The notes: generated by a model from the sequence alone, not told the origin. A stretch of 64,000 bases of DNA from Eubacterium sp. UBA3782 (GCA_002368795.1 DFFG01000075.1:252-64251); one strand, 5' to 3'. Positions 51,514-60,457 are shown, counted from the first letter of the stretch. Program-made: numbers and translations.

Positions 51514-52929
51514 ATGGAAAAACAGCTTGGTCTGGATAAAGACGGCCAGCAGAAGCACCTGGGCCCGGTCGATTATTTAACCGATTCACTTGGTCAGTTT
51601 GGTCTGAACTCAATCAACCAGCTCACCGGTCAGCTCACCTACTTTTACACCACAAAGGTCGGACTTGCATCCGGCACAGTCGCAACCGTCCTGCTGATCT
51701 CCAAGATCTTTGATGCGGTCACAGACCTTTTCATGGGCAAGATCGTTGACAAGACCAACACCAAGACCGGAAAAGCCCGTCCCTGGCTGCTGCGCATGGT
51801 CATTCCGCTGTTCCTGGCCTGTGTGCTGCTGTTCACGGTTCCGGCAAATATGGGCGCGTTCCGCTATGTATACGCGCTGGTGACTACAATCTTTGCATCG
51901 GCTATCGTCTACACTGCGATCGCTGTTCCGTATTACACGATGATGTCCTATAAGACCCGAAGCTCGGAAGAGAAGGGCAAGATGGGCACATGGCGCGCAG
52001 CCGTTGGTTATGCCGTCGGTGTTGCCTGCGGTATCGGCCTGATCCCCATTACCGTAGCGCTTGGCGATGACCAGATGGCATGGGTCAAGTTCGGTATCAT
52101 CCTTGGTATCCTTTCTGCTGTCTGCCTGTTCATCACCTACAAGTTCTCCCGTGAGATCTATCACGATGAGGGCGCTATGGCTGAGAAAGAGTCCAAAGTC
52201 GGCATCGTGGAAGGCATCCGGATGCTTCTTGGCAACAAGTACTGGATCATCATCACCCTGGTTGGTGTTGCGATGAATATCATGTACGGTGTTATCCTGG
52301 TCGCTCCTATGTTTTACGGCTCCATTATCCTGGATAACCCGGGATTCTACTCCACAGTCAACACGGTCAACATCTTCCCCTCTGTCATCGGTTTCCTGAC
52401 CGTTGGCTTCTGGATCAAGAAATTCGGTCTGACCGGCACTGCCAAATGGGCCTGTGTGATCGGTGTCATCGGCTGTGCGATTCGTATGGCGATGCCCATG
52501 AACTCTGTCATGTTCCTGGCAGGCGGCAGCCTTATGATGTATGCCACCATTCCGCTGATCTCCGTTCTTCCGGCCATGACCCTGAATACGGCTGAGCAGA
52601 ACATGCAGAATCACGGCGTACGTATCACTGGTATGACCAACGCTTCCAACTCCTTCGTCGGCAAGCTCGGCGGCGGCGTAGGCGGCTCCCTGATCGGCTG
52701 GGTCCTGGCAGCAGGCGGCTACGATGCATTCCTGGCAGCTGGTGCCGGCGCATCCAACCTGACCGGCGCGCTGAAGACTTCCGTATTCGCGCTGAATTCC
52801 TACATCCCGCTGGCCATGTTCATCCTGATCTTCCTGTTCCTGTTCAAGTATGATTACGAGGAGAAGCTTCCCGCCATCATCAAGGACAACGAGCGCATCG
52901 AGGCGGAACTGCTGGCAAAAGGCGAATAA
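51514..52929 (+). CDS. GPH-family sugar:cation symporter
   Basis: A protein of about 471 residues with twelve membrane helices, MelB/XynP type (DYLTDSLGQFGLNSINQLTG, then KIFDAVTDLFMGKIVDKTNT). It differs clearly from the GPH protein at 39184. GAGGAGG lies before the ATG at 51514. It should import the glycoside cleaved by the neighbouring GH-A-like enzyme, esterase and GH1. A terminator-like hairpin follows, before GH1. Confidence 0.93.
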   Translation: MEKQLGLDKDGQQKHLGPVDYLTDSLGQFGLNSINQLTGQLTYFYTTKVGLASGTVATVLLISKIFDAVTDLFMGKIVDKTNTKTGKARPWLLRMVIPLFLACVLLFTVPANMGAFRYVYALVTTIFASAIVYTAIAVPYYTMMSYKTRSSEEKGKMGTWRAAVGYAVGVACGIGLIPITVALGDDQMAWVKFGIILGILSAVCLFITYKFSREIYHDEGAMAEKESKVGIVEGIRMLLGNKYWIIITLVGVAMNIMYGVILVAPMFYGSIILDNPGFYSTVNTVNIFPSVIGFLTVGFWIKKFGLTGTAKWACVIGVIGCAIRMAMPMNSVMFLAGGSLMMYATIPLISVLPAMTLNTAEQNMQNHGVRITGMTNASNSFVGKLGGGVGGSLIGWVLAAGGYDAFLAAGAGASNLTGALKTSVFALNSYIPLAMFILIFLFLFKYDYEEKLPAIIKDNERIEAELLAKGE

Positions 52930-52966
52930 AGCAAGATTCGCAGGATAGACATATGATATAAACACA

Positions 52967-53009
52967 AAGGCTGCTGCACGGAAATTACATAGTGCGGCAG
53001 CCTCTTTTC
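52967..53009 (+). terminator. Terminator or attenuator between symporter and GH1
   Basis: AGGCTGCTGCAC pairs with GTGCGGCAGCCT (one G-U), followed by CTTTTC. GH1 starts 30 bases later with no other promoter visible, so partial read-through is likely. Confidence 0.75.
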
Positions 53010-53035
53010 AAAAGATAGACAAAGGAGTAAAGACG

Positions 53036-54370
53036 ATGAAGATCCATTTTCCTGAAAATTTTGTCTGGGGCGTGGCCACGGCTGCCCAGCAGATCGAGGG
53101 TGCAGCTTTTGAAGATGGCCGCGGTCCATCCATATGGGACGTGTTCAGCCGTCTGCCCGGCAAGATCAAAAACGGCGGCATTCCGGATGTCTGCTGTGAT
53201 TCCTACCACAACATCGAGAGGGATGTGGCCCTGCTTGTGGAGCTTGGCGTAAAAGCCTACCGTCTGTCCTTCTCCTGGTCCAGGATCCTGCCGGTCGGCA
53301 CAGGGGAAGTCAATCCTGCCGGGATCGCCTACTACAAACGGCTGATTGCCGCCCTCAAGAAGGCCGGGATCCAGGTCAACGCCACCATCTATCACTGGGA
53401 TCTGCCCTATGCGCTGCAGGTCAAGGGCGGCTTTGGCAATCGGGAGATCATCGGCTGGTATCTGAACTACGCGTCGATCCTTTTCGACAGCTTTGGCCAG
53501 GACGTGGATTACTGGGTCACCTTTAACGAGCCCATTGCCACCTTTGTCGGCCATGCAAAGGGATTTTTTGCTCCGGGTCTTTCCGATGAAAAGTATGCCA
53601 GACAGTGTATCCATCATCTGCTTGTGTGCCACGGCGAGGCCGTCCGTCTTTTCCGGGAGAAGCACCTTCCCGGCAGGATCGGTGTCGTGGTGGATGTATG
53701 GAAGCATTATCCCGCCCGGCCGGAGTGCCCGGAGGATATCGCCAGCGCTGTGCAGAACAACGAGATCGAAGGCTATGGCATGTTCCTTCATCCGCTGTTC
53801 CTTGGCGGCTACAGTGAGATCCTTACCGATTACATGAAGAAAAACGATCTGACTCCGAAGATGGAGCCGGGAGATTTAGAGACCATCTGTCAGAAGCTGG
53901 ACTTCTATGGCCTGAACTTCTATAACGGCCTGTATGACAATGCTGACGAGCAGCGGAAGGCGGCTGAGGGCGGCAATTTCCAGAACCGTCCGGAGCAGCA
54001 CCTGGAAGCGGTCTACGACGTGCTGCACATGCTGGTCCGGGAGTACAAGATCGACATTCCCATTTACATCACGGAAAACGGAATCGCCCAGGATGACGGT
54101 CCGGACAGAGCGGCCATCCTGAATGACGACGAGCGGATCGCCTATGTGGCAGAGACACTCCGCCATGTGCGCCGGGCGATGGATGACGGCATCGATGTCA
54201 GGGGATATTATCTCTGGTCCCTCATGGACAATTTCGAGTGGTCGGCAGGCTTTGCTGCCCGTTTTGGCCTGTATTATACCGACTATGAAAAGATGGAGCT
54301 CATTCCGAAAAAAAGCGCGCCCTGGTACCGGAGCGTGATCGCAGAGAACGGCTTTGAGATCGCTGACTGA
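53036..54370 (+). CDS. GH1 beta-glucosidase/6-phospho-beta-glucosidase-type enzyme
   Basis: A 444-residue cytosolic family 1 glycosidase. The N-terminal signature FVWGVATAAQQIEGAAFEDG is clear, the acid/base is Glu165 in VTFNEP and the nucleophile is Glu347 in IYITENGI. It ends with the usual DNFEWSAGFAARFGLYYTDY. The length matches beta-glucosidase A. A phosphotransferase system is absent and the symporter gives unphosphorylated sugar, so a plain beta-glucosidase is more likely than the 6-phospho type. AAAGGAG precedes the start. Confidence 0.93.
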   Translation: MKIHFPENFVWGVATAAQQIEGAAFEDGRGPSIWDVFSRLPGKIKNGGIPDVCCDSYHNIERDVALLVELGVKAYRLSFSWSRILPVGTGEVNPAGIAYYKRLIAALKKAGIQVNATIYHWDLPYALQVKGGFGNREIIGWYLNYASILFDSFGQDVDYWVTFNEPIATFVGHAKGFFAPGLSDEKYARQCIHHLLVCHGEAVRLFREKHLPGRIGVVVDVWKHYPARPECPEDIASAVQNNEIEGYGMFLHPLFLGGYSEILTDYMKKNDLTPKMEPGDLETICQKLDFYGLNFYNGLYDNADEQRKAAEGGNFQNRPEQHLEAVYDVLHMLVREYKIDIPIYITENGIAQDDGPDRAAILNDDERIAYVAETLRHVRRAMDDGIDVRGYYLWSLMDNFEWSAGFAARFGLYYTDYEKMELIPKKSAPWYRSVIAENGFEIAD

Positions 54371-54495
54371 AGCAGCAGGTACTTGACTTTACCGGCAGGT
54401 TTTGTCAGACTCTAGATAAAGCTGAAACAGATTTCTGATTGCTGACCGGAGACCAGGGACAGCAGAGAAATGCCATTTGTCAGGAGGTAAGTTTT

Positions 54496-55029
54496 ATGGA
54501 GTTTGAAAAACTGATCGAAGAGCGCAGAAGTGTGCGCTCCTACCAGGCTTCGGAAGTGGAACATGATGTATTGGAAACGATCGTAAAACAGGCGCAGATG
54601 GCCCCCTCATGGAAGAACTCGCAGACAGCCCGTACCTATGTAGCAGAGGGCGGAGAGATGCTGCAGAAGCTCAGGACACAGGGACTGCCCGAGTTCAATC
54701 AGAAAAGCTCGGCAAACGCCTCTCTGATCGTCACGACCTTTGTCAAAGATACCGCAGGCTTCACCAAGGGCGAGCCGGATACCGAGATCGGCAACTTCTG
54801 GGGCGCCTACGATCTGGGTCTCCACGATGCCTATCTGGTCCTGGCGGCAAAAAATGCCGGCTACGATACGCTGATCATGGGCATCCGCAATCCGGAAGAG
54901 ATCCGGAAGCTGCTGGAGATCCCGGAGGATGAGGTGATCGTATCGGTCATCGCCGTCGGAAAACGGGACAAAGAGCCGGCATTTCGTCCCAGAAAAGAGC
55001 TGGGTGAGGTCGTTCATTTTATCGGGTGA
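54496..55029 (+). CDS. Nitroreductase family protein
   Basis: A 177-residue FMN-dependent oxidoreductase. The start MEFEKLIEERRSVRSYQ is the classic opening of the family, followed by QAQMAPSWKNSQTARTYV and late NPEEIRKLLEIPEDEVIV. It reduces quinones, nitro compounds or similar acceptors; the physiological substrate is unknown. The ATG at 54496 follows AGGAGG. Its stop meets that of the convergent GH13 gene with no base between (TGATCA), leaving no room for a terminator. Confidence 0.9.
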   Translation: MEFEKLIEERRSVRSYQASEVEHDVLETIVKQAQMAPSWKNSQTARTYVAEGGEMLQKLRTQGLPEFNQKSSANASLIVTTFVKDTAGFTKGEPDTEIGNFWGAYDLGLHDAYLVLAAKNAGYDTLIMGIRNPEEIRKLLEIPEDEVIVSVIAVGKRDKEPAFRPRKELGEVVHFIG

Positions 55030-56325
55030 TCAGGCTTCGATGATCTGCGAGCCAAAGGGCTCCAGATTGAGGGTATAGTCCTGCCCATTGCAGGAGAACC
55101 GGACTTCCGCCGGATGATCGGCGATGTTCAGGGCAACGAGTACGGTCTGTCCGTCAAGAGAGCGGGACAGCACCAGCTGCTCGTTGCCCTCTTTTACGTT
55201 TTTGTAGGAACCGTACTGCAGGACGCGGGAGCAGCCGCGGAGCGCGGACAGTTTGGCGATATGCTGCATGAGGTCGGCATCGCCAGCCGCCATGGCTTCC
55301 TTTGTCATTGCCGGGCGGAGCGGATAGTCGGCTTCTGCGCCGGAGCCCTTGCGGCCTTCTATGCCCCATTCGCTGCCATAGTAGATCGACGGGATCCCGG
55401 GCATGGTAAAGAGCAGGGTATAAAGGGGTTTCAGGCAGCGGCGGTCGGTCAGCTGGCTGGCAATGCGGTTCTGGTCATGATTGTCCAGGAAGTTGTACAG
55501 GAATTTTCCCTTGTACATGCCCCATTCCGGGTTGGTCTGACGATTGATGCCGTAGCTGATCTCAAACAGATTGTGGGAATTGCAGGAGGAGTACATCCCC
55601 TTCCAGCATTCGTAGTTGGTGATGGAATCCAGGAGGTCCGGTCCCATCATCTGGCAGTTGGCACAGTTCATGAACTCGCCCATCAGCCAGAAATCCGCTT
55701 TTCTGGATTTGGTGTAGTGGTTCAGCTCCCAGATAAAGTCCCGGATCAGGACGTCAGCCGTATCCAGGCGGAGACCATCGATAGCATAATCCTCCATCCA
55801 GGAACCGACAGCGGACAGCAGGTAGTCCCGCACATCCTTGTTCCAGGCATTCAGCTTGACCAGGTTCCAGTCCCCGCCCCAGGTGCTGTAGGTACAGGGA
55901 TCACCCAGGGGATTGCCCGGGTTAAAGGACAGGTCGGCAAACCACCAGCGGTAGGGAGAGGACTCTCCTTTTTCGCAGACATCACGGTAGGGTCCAAAGG
56001 AACGGCCTACGTGGTTGAACACGCCGTCAAGCACGATACGGATGTCATTTTTATGAAGCTCTTCAAATACCCGTTTGAAATCCTCCTTCGTGCCCAGCCT
56101 GCGGTCCGGCGTAAAGTAGTCGGTCGTATCGTAGCCGTGGGCAGCGGATTCAAAGATCGGTCCGATGTACAGGGCGCCGACACCCATCTCCTTCAGGTGG
56201 GGGATCCAGTCCAGAAGGCCCAGGATCCGGCTTCCGGCCGTCTCATCGCCCCGGTTGACCTTTGGCGCGTCAAAAGCGCCAAGCGGATAGATATGATAAA
56301 ATGTGGTTTCGTTATACCAGCTCAT
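55030..56325 (-). CDS. GH13 alpha-amylase family enzyme
   Basis: A 431-residue intracellular amylase-family glycosidase. The three catalytic residues are visible: nucleophile Asp188 in DGLRLDTAD, acid/base Glu217 in WLMGEF and Asp284 in FLDNHDQN. The fourth conserved region is preceded by VLDGVFNHVG (about 97). Domain C is short (QLVLSRSLDGQTVLVALNIA). The opening FYHIYPLGAFDAP resembles neopullulanase/cyclomaltodextrinase-like members but without their N-terminal domain. It probably breaks down small malto-oligosaccharides. It has its own promoter and a palindromic site in the leader. Confidence 0.9.
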   Translation of the reverse strand: MSWYNETTFYHIYPLGAFDAPKVNRGDETAGSRILGLLDWIPHLKEMGVGALYIGPIFESAAHGYDTTDYFTPDRRLGTKEDFKRVFEELHKNDIRIVLDGVFNHVGRSFGPYRDVCEKGESSPYRWWFADLSFNPGNPLGDPCTYSTWGGDWNLVKLNAWNKDVRDYLLSAVGSWMEDYAIDGLRLDTADVLIRDFIWELNHYTKSRKADFWLMGEFMNCANCQMMGPDLLDSITNYECWKGMYSSCNSHNLFEISYGINRQTNPEWGMYKGKFLYNFLDNHDQNRIASQLTDRRCLKPLYTLLFTMPGIPSIYYGSEWGIEGRKGSGAEADYPLRPAMTKEAMAAGDADLMQHIAKLSALRGCSRVLQYGSYKNVKEGNEQLVLSRSLDGQTVLVALNIADHPAEVRFSCNGQDYTLNLEPFGSQIIEA

Positions 56326-56357
56326 TGTAATTTCTCAACTTTCCTCCGAAATGCGGT

Positions 56358-56373
56358 GTGCTCCGTACGGAGC
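56358..56373. promoter_or_regulatory. 16-bp perfect palindrome in the GH13 leader
   Basis: TGCTCCGTACGGAGCA lies between the promoter and the GH13 start, flanked by GGTGT and ACACC arms that extend the hairpin. It is a candidate operator or RNA hairpin. The rest of 56416-56649 holds a possible + promoter (TTGTGT, 17 bases, TATTAG near 56508) for the next gene. Confidence 0.5.
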
Positions 56374-56385
56374 AGACACCCTTTG

Positions 56386-56415
56386 AATGATACGGGTTTC
56401 CACGTCGAATGTCAA
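56386..56415 (-). promoter_or_regulatory. GH13 promoter
   Basis: TTGACA and TATCAT on the minus strand with 18-base spacing, about 60 bases before the start codon. Confidence 0.65.
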
Positions 56416-56649
56416 ATTATCCGGCCTTGCCGGTGAGATTTGGCGTGGATAATGTCGGTGAGATTCGGCAGCTTTTGGATCGCAGGACCGCACCAGATGT
56501 TCCATCCATTGTGTGTCCAAAATCTTGTCCGTATTAGAGAAGGGAAGCTTACTTTCTTCACAGGTATTCCGGAATGGAATGCTGTGGCCGTGATGGCCTT
56601 TCCTATGGTATCTTTACTTTTGGAAACGTTAGTACTTTGGAGGTGCCAA

Positions 56650-57690
56650 TTGAAATATAGTATTACAGCAGCAGGATTGACGGCAGAGCCTGGCACAAAG
56701 GTGCAGGGATTCGTTCCGGTGCCGGGGACAAAGGAGCAGATACCTGTGACCATCATTAACGGCCGCGAGGATGGGAAGATTTTTCTCGCAACGGCGGGTA
56801 TCCACGGATGCGAGTATCCGGGGATCCTGGCGGCAGCACAGCTGGCCGAGGCACTGGATCCGGAGCAGGTCTCCGGGGCCGTGATCCTGGTCCACTGCGT
56901 CAATATGAGCAGTTTTCTGGGCCGGCAGCCCTATGTGTGTGCAGCCGACGAGAATCGAAAGAATCTGAACCGGCTCTTCCCTTCGGATGGTACGGGAACG
57001 GTCGCTGACTTGATCTGCCGTTTTCTGACCGAGGAGTTTGTACGGCAGTGTGACTTCCATGTGGATCTCCACAGCGGAGACATGGTAGAAGAGCTGGAGG
57101 CCTGCCTGCTGATCGCCAATACGCCGGATCCGGAGCAGAAAGCGATGCTCACGGATGCCGCAAAGCACACTCGTTTCCGTTGGCGCATGAATTCCGGCGG
57201 CAGAACAGAATTCTACAATTCATCTGCCATAGATTTCGGCAAGCCGTCGCTCCTGTTCGAGCGGGGCGGCGCCGGCGCCTGGTCTTACCAGGAGGCAGAG
57301 GATGACATGGCCGACCTGATCAGCCTCATGCAGTACCTGAAGATCCTTCCTGAGGTCATCACCCTTCCAGTAGCCGAGTTCGGGCAGGGAGAAGGCAAAA
57401 AGGCGCTCACCCTTGATTTCCAGAAGAGCCTGAATACGGAGCAGCAGTTCTTTGTCCGGCATGAATGGACAGGGGCAGAAGAAGGAGACGATGGTTTCCT
57501 GATCCCCTTTGTAAGCCTTGGCGAGGACATCCGGGAGGGACAAAAGCTCTTTGAGATCCGGGATGTGTTTGGCAGGAAAAAGCGGGAGATCCGGGCAAAG
57601 CACGACGGGCACATCGTGATCATTTCCCGTACGCTCTCTGTACATGCAGGGGATGACCTGATCACCTACGGAGAAATCGAAAAGAAATAA
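56650..57690 (+). CDS. Succinylglutamate desuccinylase/aspartoacylase-family (M14-like) protein
   Basis: A protein of about 346 residues of the AstE/AspA zinc carboxypeptidase-like family. The zinc-binding HGCEYPG (about 52-58) and the later DFHVDLHSGD (about 135-144, second His) are in place. A biotinyl-lipoyl-like barrel lies at the C-terminus (FVSLGEDIREGQKLFEIRDV). Such proteins remove acyl groups from amino acids or act on other amides; the exact substrate is unknown. The TTG at 56650 with GGAGG seven bases upstream gives the family's normal start. The frame is open 70 codons upstream but without family resemblance. Confidence 0.85.
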   Translation: MKYSITAAGLTAEPGTKVQGFVPVPGTKEQIPVTIINGREDGKIFLATAGIHGCEYPGILAAAQLAEALDPEQVSGAVILVHCVNMSSFLGRQPYVCAADENRKNLNRLFPSDGTGTVADLICRFLTEEFVRQCDFHVDLHSGDMVEELEACLLIANTPDPEQKAMLTDAAKHTRFRWRMNSGGRTEFYNSSAIDFGKPSLLFERGGAGAWSYQEAEDDMADLISLMQYLKILPEVITLPVAEFGQGEGKKALTLDFQKSLNTEQQFFVRHEWTGAEEGDDGFLIPFVSLGEDIREGQKLFEIRDVFGRKKREIRAKHDGHIVIISRTLSVHAGDDLITYGEIEKK

Positions 57691-57828
57691 GGGATTGTCC
57701 CGGTGCGCATGAACCTAGTCATGCGGCAGCCTGCTGGCAGCTGCCCAGATGACCCAAAGGACAATCCAAAAGAAAAGGCAGCCTCAAAGACAGCCAAAAG
57801 ACGACCAAAAAGACAGCCCAAAAGACAG
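57691..57828. other. Hairpin and short repeat after the M14-like gene
   Basis: GGATTGTCC at 57692-57700 pairs with GGACAATCC at 57759-57767, enclosing GCATGA/TCATGC. Then four copies of a 12-13 bp unit CAAAAGACAGCC follow to 57828. Confidence 0.5.
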
Positions 57829-57866
57829 CCGCCCGGTCTTGCAGGAAAACTGCACCGGGCGGCTTT
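57829..57866 (+). terminator. Terminator-like hairpin
   Basis: GCCGCCCGGT and ACCGGGCGGC form a perfect 10-bp stem followed by TTTGCTGT; the T-run is weak. Confidence 0.6.
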
Positions 57867-57892
57867 GCTGTATATTCTTCCATATGATTTTC

Positions 57893-57901
57893 TGGTATAC
57901 T
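57893..57901 (+). promoter_or_regulatory. Possible promoter of the LytTR/GHKL pair
   Basis: TGGTATACT, an extended -10, some 230 bases before the regulator gene. The leader between contains GTGCCGC/GCGGCGGCAC and TGTCTG/CAGACA hairpins but no small peptide gene that I can support. Confidence 0.4.
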
Positions 57902-58128
57902 TATGTTTAGATTAGCATGGAAGTGCCGCAATCATAGGTTTATGCGGCGGCACTGCAATGTGCACAAGGAGCGGTCGCTTCTGCGGGGCTGAGTATATCT
58001 TGGCAAACGGGCACCGCAATGTCTGCGAACTTCAGACATCTTTGTTTGGTGCGCATCTGTGTCCGGGTTAAAGTGTTCCGCAGAAAACAGGCATCAGCTG
58101 CACTGTGTTTGATGAGGGGGTGCGGGAA

Positions 58129-58830
58129 ATGATCAAGGCTGCGATCGTTGAGGATGACCGTCTGGCGGCCGGACGGCTGCAGGAGCTTCTTGGCCGGTAT
58201 GCCGCCGATACGGGCGAAAATATCGAGACCGAGCTGTTTGCCAATGCCGTCACCTTCCTGAACGGCTACCGTCCACGGTTTGATTTGGTGTTTATGGATA
58301 TCCAGATGCCCCATATGGATGGGATGGAGGCAGCGGCAAAGTTCCGCGAAGTGGATCCTGTCACGATCCTCGTTTTCGTGACCAATATGGCCCACCTTGC
58401 TGCCAGAGGCTACGAGGTGGAGGCCTTTGACTTTGTCGTAAAACCTCTGGCCTACGACACCTTCCGGATGAAGATGGACCGGCTGCGCCGGGCGCTGGAC
58501 AAGAGGGAAGCAAAGGCAGTGACCATCTCGTCAGATGCGGGAAAGGTCGTGCTCGACATGGCCGATATTATCTATGTCGAGGTCATGGATCATCGGCTGA
58601 TCTATCACACGGAAAAGGGCGATTACAGCACCTATGGGTCCATCTCAAAGGCGGCAAAGGAGCTGGAAAACAGCCACTTCAGCTTCTGCAACAGCTGCTA
58701 TCTGGTCAATCTGAAATATGTAAAGAGAGTCCAGAAGTACTCGGTTTTTCTGAAGGACAGGGAGCTGGCCATCAGCCGGCCACGAAAAAAGCAGTTCATG
58801 GAAGACCTGAACAACTATCTGGGTGAATAA
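58129..58830 (+). CDS. LytTR-type response regulator (AgrA/LytR-like)
   Basis: A 233-residue response regulator. The receiver domain (about 1-120) has the acidic pair IVEDD, phospho-acceptor Asp in DLVFMDIQMPHMDG (about 56) and the Lys in DFVVKPLAYD (about 105). The C-terminal LytTR DNA-binding domain (about 135-232) shows IIYVEVMDHRLIYHTEKGDY, NSHFSFCNSCYLVNLKYVKR and LAISRPRKKQF. It sits two bases before the sensor gene. Such pairs often answer peptide or cell-density signals. The ATG at 58129 follows GAGGGGG. Confidence 0.92.
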   Translation: MIKAAIVEDDRLAAGRLQELLGRYAADTGENIETELFANAVTFLNGYRPRFDLVFMDIQMPHMDGMEAAAKFREVDPVTILVFVTNMAHLAARGYEVEAFDFVVKPLAYDTFRMKMDRLRRALDKREAKAVTISSDAGKVVLDMADIIYVEVMDHRLIYHTEKGDYSTYGSISKAAKELENSHFSFCNSCYLVNLKYVKRVQKYSVFLKDRELAISRPRKKQFMEDLNNYLGE

Positions 58831-58832
58831 AG

Positions 58833-60146
58833 ATGGATCTGATCACACTATACTGGAAAGAATTTAACAGCCTGTCGCTGCTGTTGTTTTTGTATGTGCT
58901 CTGCCGCAGTTTTCCCAGGCGGCCGCATGCACGGCTGCGCTTCCTGGCCGGCGGCTGCGCCGTTCTGGTGTGCTCGGCGCTGGTATTGTCTGGCTGGCAG
59001 ATCGGCACAGGAATGATTTTGCCGGCTGTTTTGCTGAATCTGGCAGCAAAGACTGCAGTCATCGGACTGATCATGCTGGTGGTATGGCTTGCCTTTGACA
59101 TGGCATGGATGGATATCTGCCTGGCTGCCATCATCTCCATAGCAGCGGCCCATCTGACCTTCAGCATCCGTGTTTTTCTGATCAATCTGGTGCCGGCGCT
59201 CCGCACGGGCGGCGGAAGGGTGGTTGACGTTCTGTTCAGTACGATCCTGACGCTGGCCGCGGCATGGGCGCTGGGACAGATCTTCCGGGAAAAGAGAAGC
59301 CTGGTATCCGCTCGGTTCCGCAATCGCGGCACTCTGATCATTTCGACCGCAGGGCTTCTCCTCTCAAATGGCATCATCATCTATCTGCGGGCGATCTCGG
59401 CCGACAGCCTGCCGGAAAAAACGGAACTGGCGCTGTCCCTGTACGAGATCCTGTTCAACCTGCTGATGCTCTACATGCTCTACAGCCTGGTCTACCGGGG
59501 CGTGCTCTACTATGAGCGGAACATGCTTCAGGAGATCGCCCGTCAGAGACGGGATCAGTATGAATTTTCCCGGAGCATGATCGACACCATCGACATCAAA
59601 AGCCATGATCTGAAAAAGCAGATCCACTATCTGCAGCAGAACATGCGGGAGCCGGAAAACGAAAAGCTGGTGCAGGAGCTGGACCGTGTCGTGACCGAAT
59701 ACGACTCCATCATCCAGACAAGCCACCCCACATTAAGCACGATCCTTACCGAAAAAAGCCTGGTATGCATCCGCGAAAACATCGCCTTCTCCTGCATCGC
59801 TGACGGGACCGGGATCGGCTTTATGGACAAACTGGATATCTATACTCTATTTGCCAATCTGCTGGACAACGCCATCGAGGCGGTCCGGGAACTGCCGCCG
59901 GAGCGGCGCAGCATCGCCCTGAACGTGTCGACCAGAAACGACTTCATCTCCATCCATGAGGAAAACTATTACTCTGGCCAGGTCCAGCTGGTAGACGGGC
60001 GTCCCCGCACCACCAAAAAAGACCGGCGGATGCACGGCTTCGGCACCCGGAGCATGGAAGTAATCACAGAAAAATACGACGGAAGCATCAGCTTCAAGGT
60101 CGACGGGGACCGGTTCGTAACCAATATTTTGATTCCGATCCCATGA
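58833..60146 (+). CDS. GHKL-family sensor histidine kinase (AgrC-like)
   Basis: A 437-residue membrane sensor. Five to six membrane helices fill about 1-205. A coiled-coil dimerisation part follows with the likely phospho-His in TIDIKSHDLKKQIHYLQQ (about 252-265). The C-terminal ATPase (about 330-437) has the N-box NLLDNAIEAVREL and the G-box RMHGFGTRSMEVI, the GHKL form lacking a separate HisKA domain. It matches AgrC/VirS-type sensors of peptides. No agrB or agrD gene is adjacent, so the ligand is unknown. Confidence 0.9.
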   Translation: MDLITLYWKEFNSLSLLLFLYVLCRSFPRRPHARLRFLAGGCAVLVCSALVLSGWQIGTGMILPAVLLNLAAKTAVIGLIMLVVWLAFDMAWMDICLAAIISIAAAHLTFSIRVFLINLVPALRTGGGRVVDVLFSTILTLAAAWALGQIFREKRSLVSARFRNRGTLIISTAGLLLSNGIIIYLRAISADSLPEKTELALSLYEILFNLLMLYMLYSLVYRGVLYYERNMLQEIARQRRDQYEFSRSMIDTIDIKSHDLKKQIHYLQQNMREPENEKLVQELDRVVTEYDSIIQTSHPTLSTILTEKSLVCIRENIAFSCIADGTGIGFMDKLDIYTLFANLLDNAIEAVRELPPERRSIALNVSTRNDFISIHEENYYSGQVQLVDGRPRTTKKDRRMHGFGTRSMEVITEKYDGSISFKVDGDRFVTNILIPIP

Positions 60147-60322
60147 AAAGGGGCTGTCACACTAAGCCAATAGCGTACATAAATATTCTGAAGGGAACAT
60201 CCGCAGTGCTGGCACTTGGAGGAATCTTCTGATTCCGACTTAGTGCCATTGCACGAGGACAGAGCGCGAGCGCTTCCCGTAAGAATATTTATGAACCGAT
60301 TGCTTAGGGCGACAGCCCCTTT
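60147..60322. repeat. Long palindromic element, about 176 bp
   Basis: The two ends are nearly complementary over their whole length: GGGGCTGTC/GACAGCCCC (9 bp), TAAGC/GCTTA and CATAAATATTCT/AGAATATTTATG (12 bp), with GGGAA/TTCCC further in. A nested centre has GGAATC-TTCT-GATTCC. It starts one base after the sensor kinase stop codon. It may act as a terminator, but its size and structure are more like a miniature inverted-repeat element or structured RNA. Confidence 0.75.
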
Positions 60323-60335
60323 GCAGAGTCTGTAA

Positions 60336-60425
60336 AGCCCACCCCCAGGAAGACATTAAAGCAAACAATCTGCAGGCACGTAAGTGCCGAAGCCGTTTGC
60401 GTAATGCCTTCCTGAGGGGTGGGCT
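60336..60425. repeat. Second long hairpin element, about 90 bp
   Basis: AGCCCACCCC/GGGGTGGGCT, CAGGAAG/CTTCCTG, ATTA/TAAT, GCAAAC/GTTTGC and GGCAC/GTGCC form one almost continuous stem. It lies between the first palindrome and the end of the convergent GH2 gene and probably terminates it. Confidence 0.75.
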
Positions 60426-60457
60426 GCTTGCTTTATAATCTTCTTTTTATGGGCGAA

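Noticed and set aside
57940..58395. 151-codon minus ORF opposite the LytTR gene
   Set aside because: It is the shadow of the receiver domain and has no start signal.
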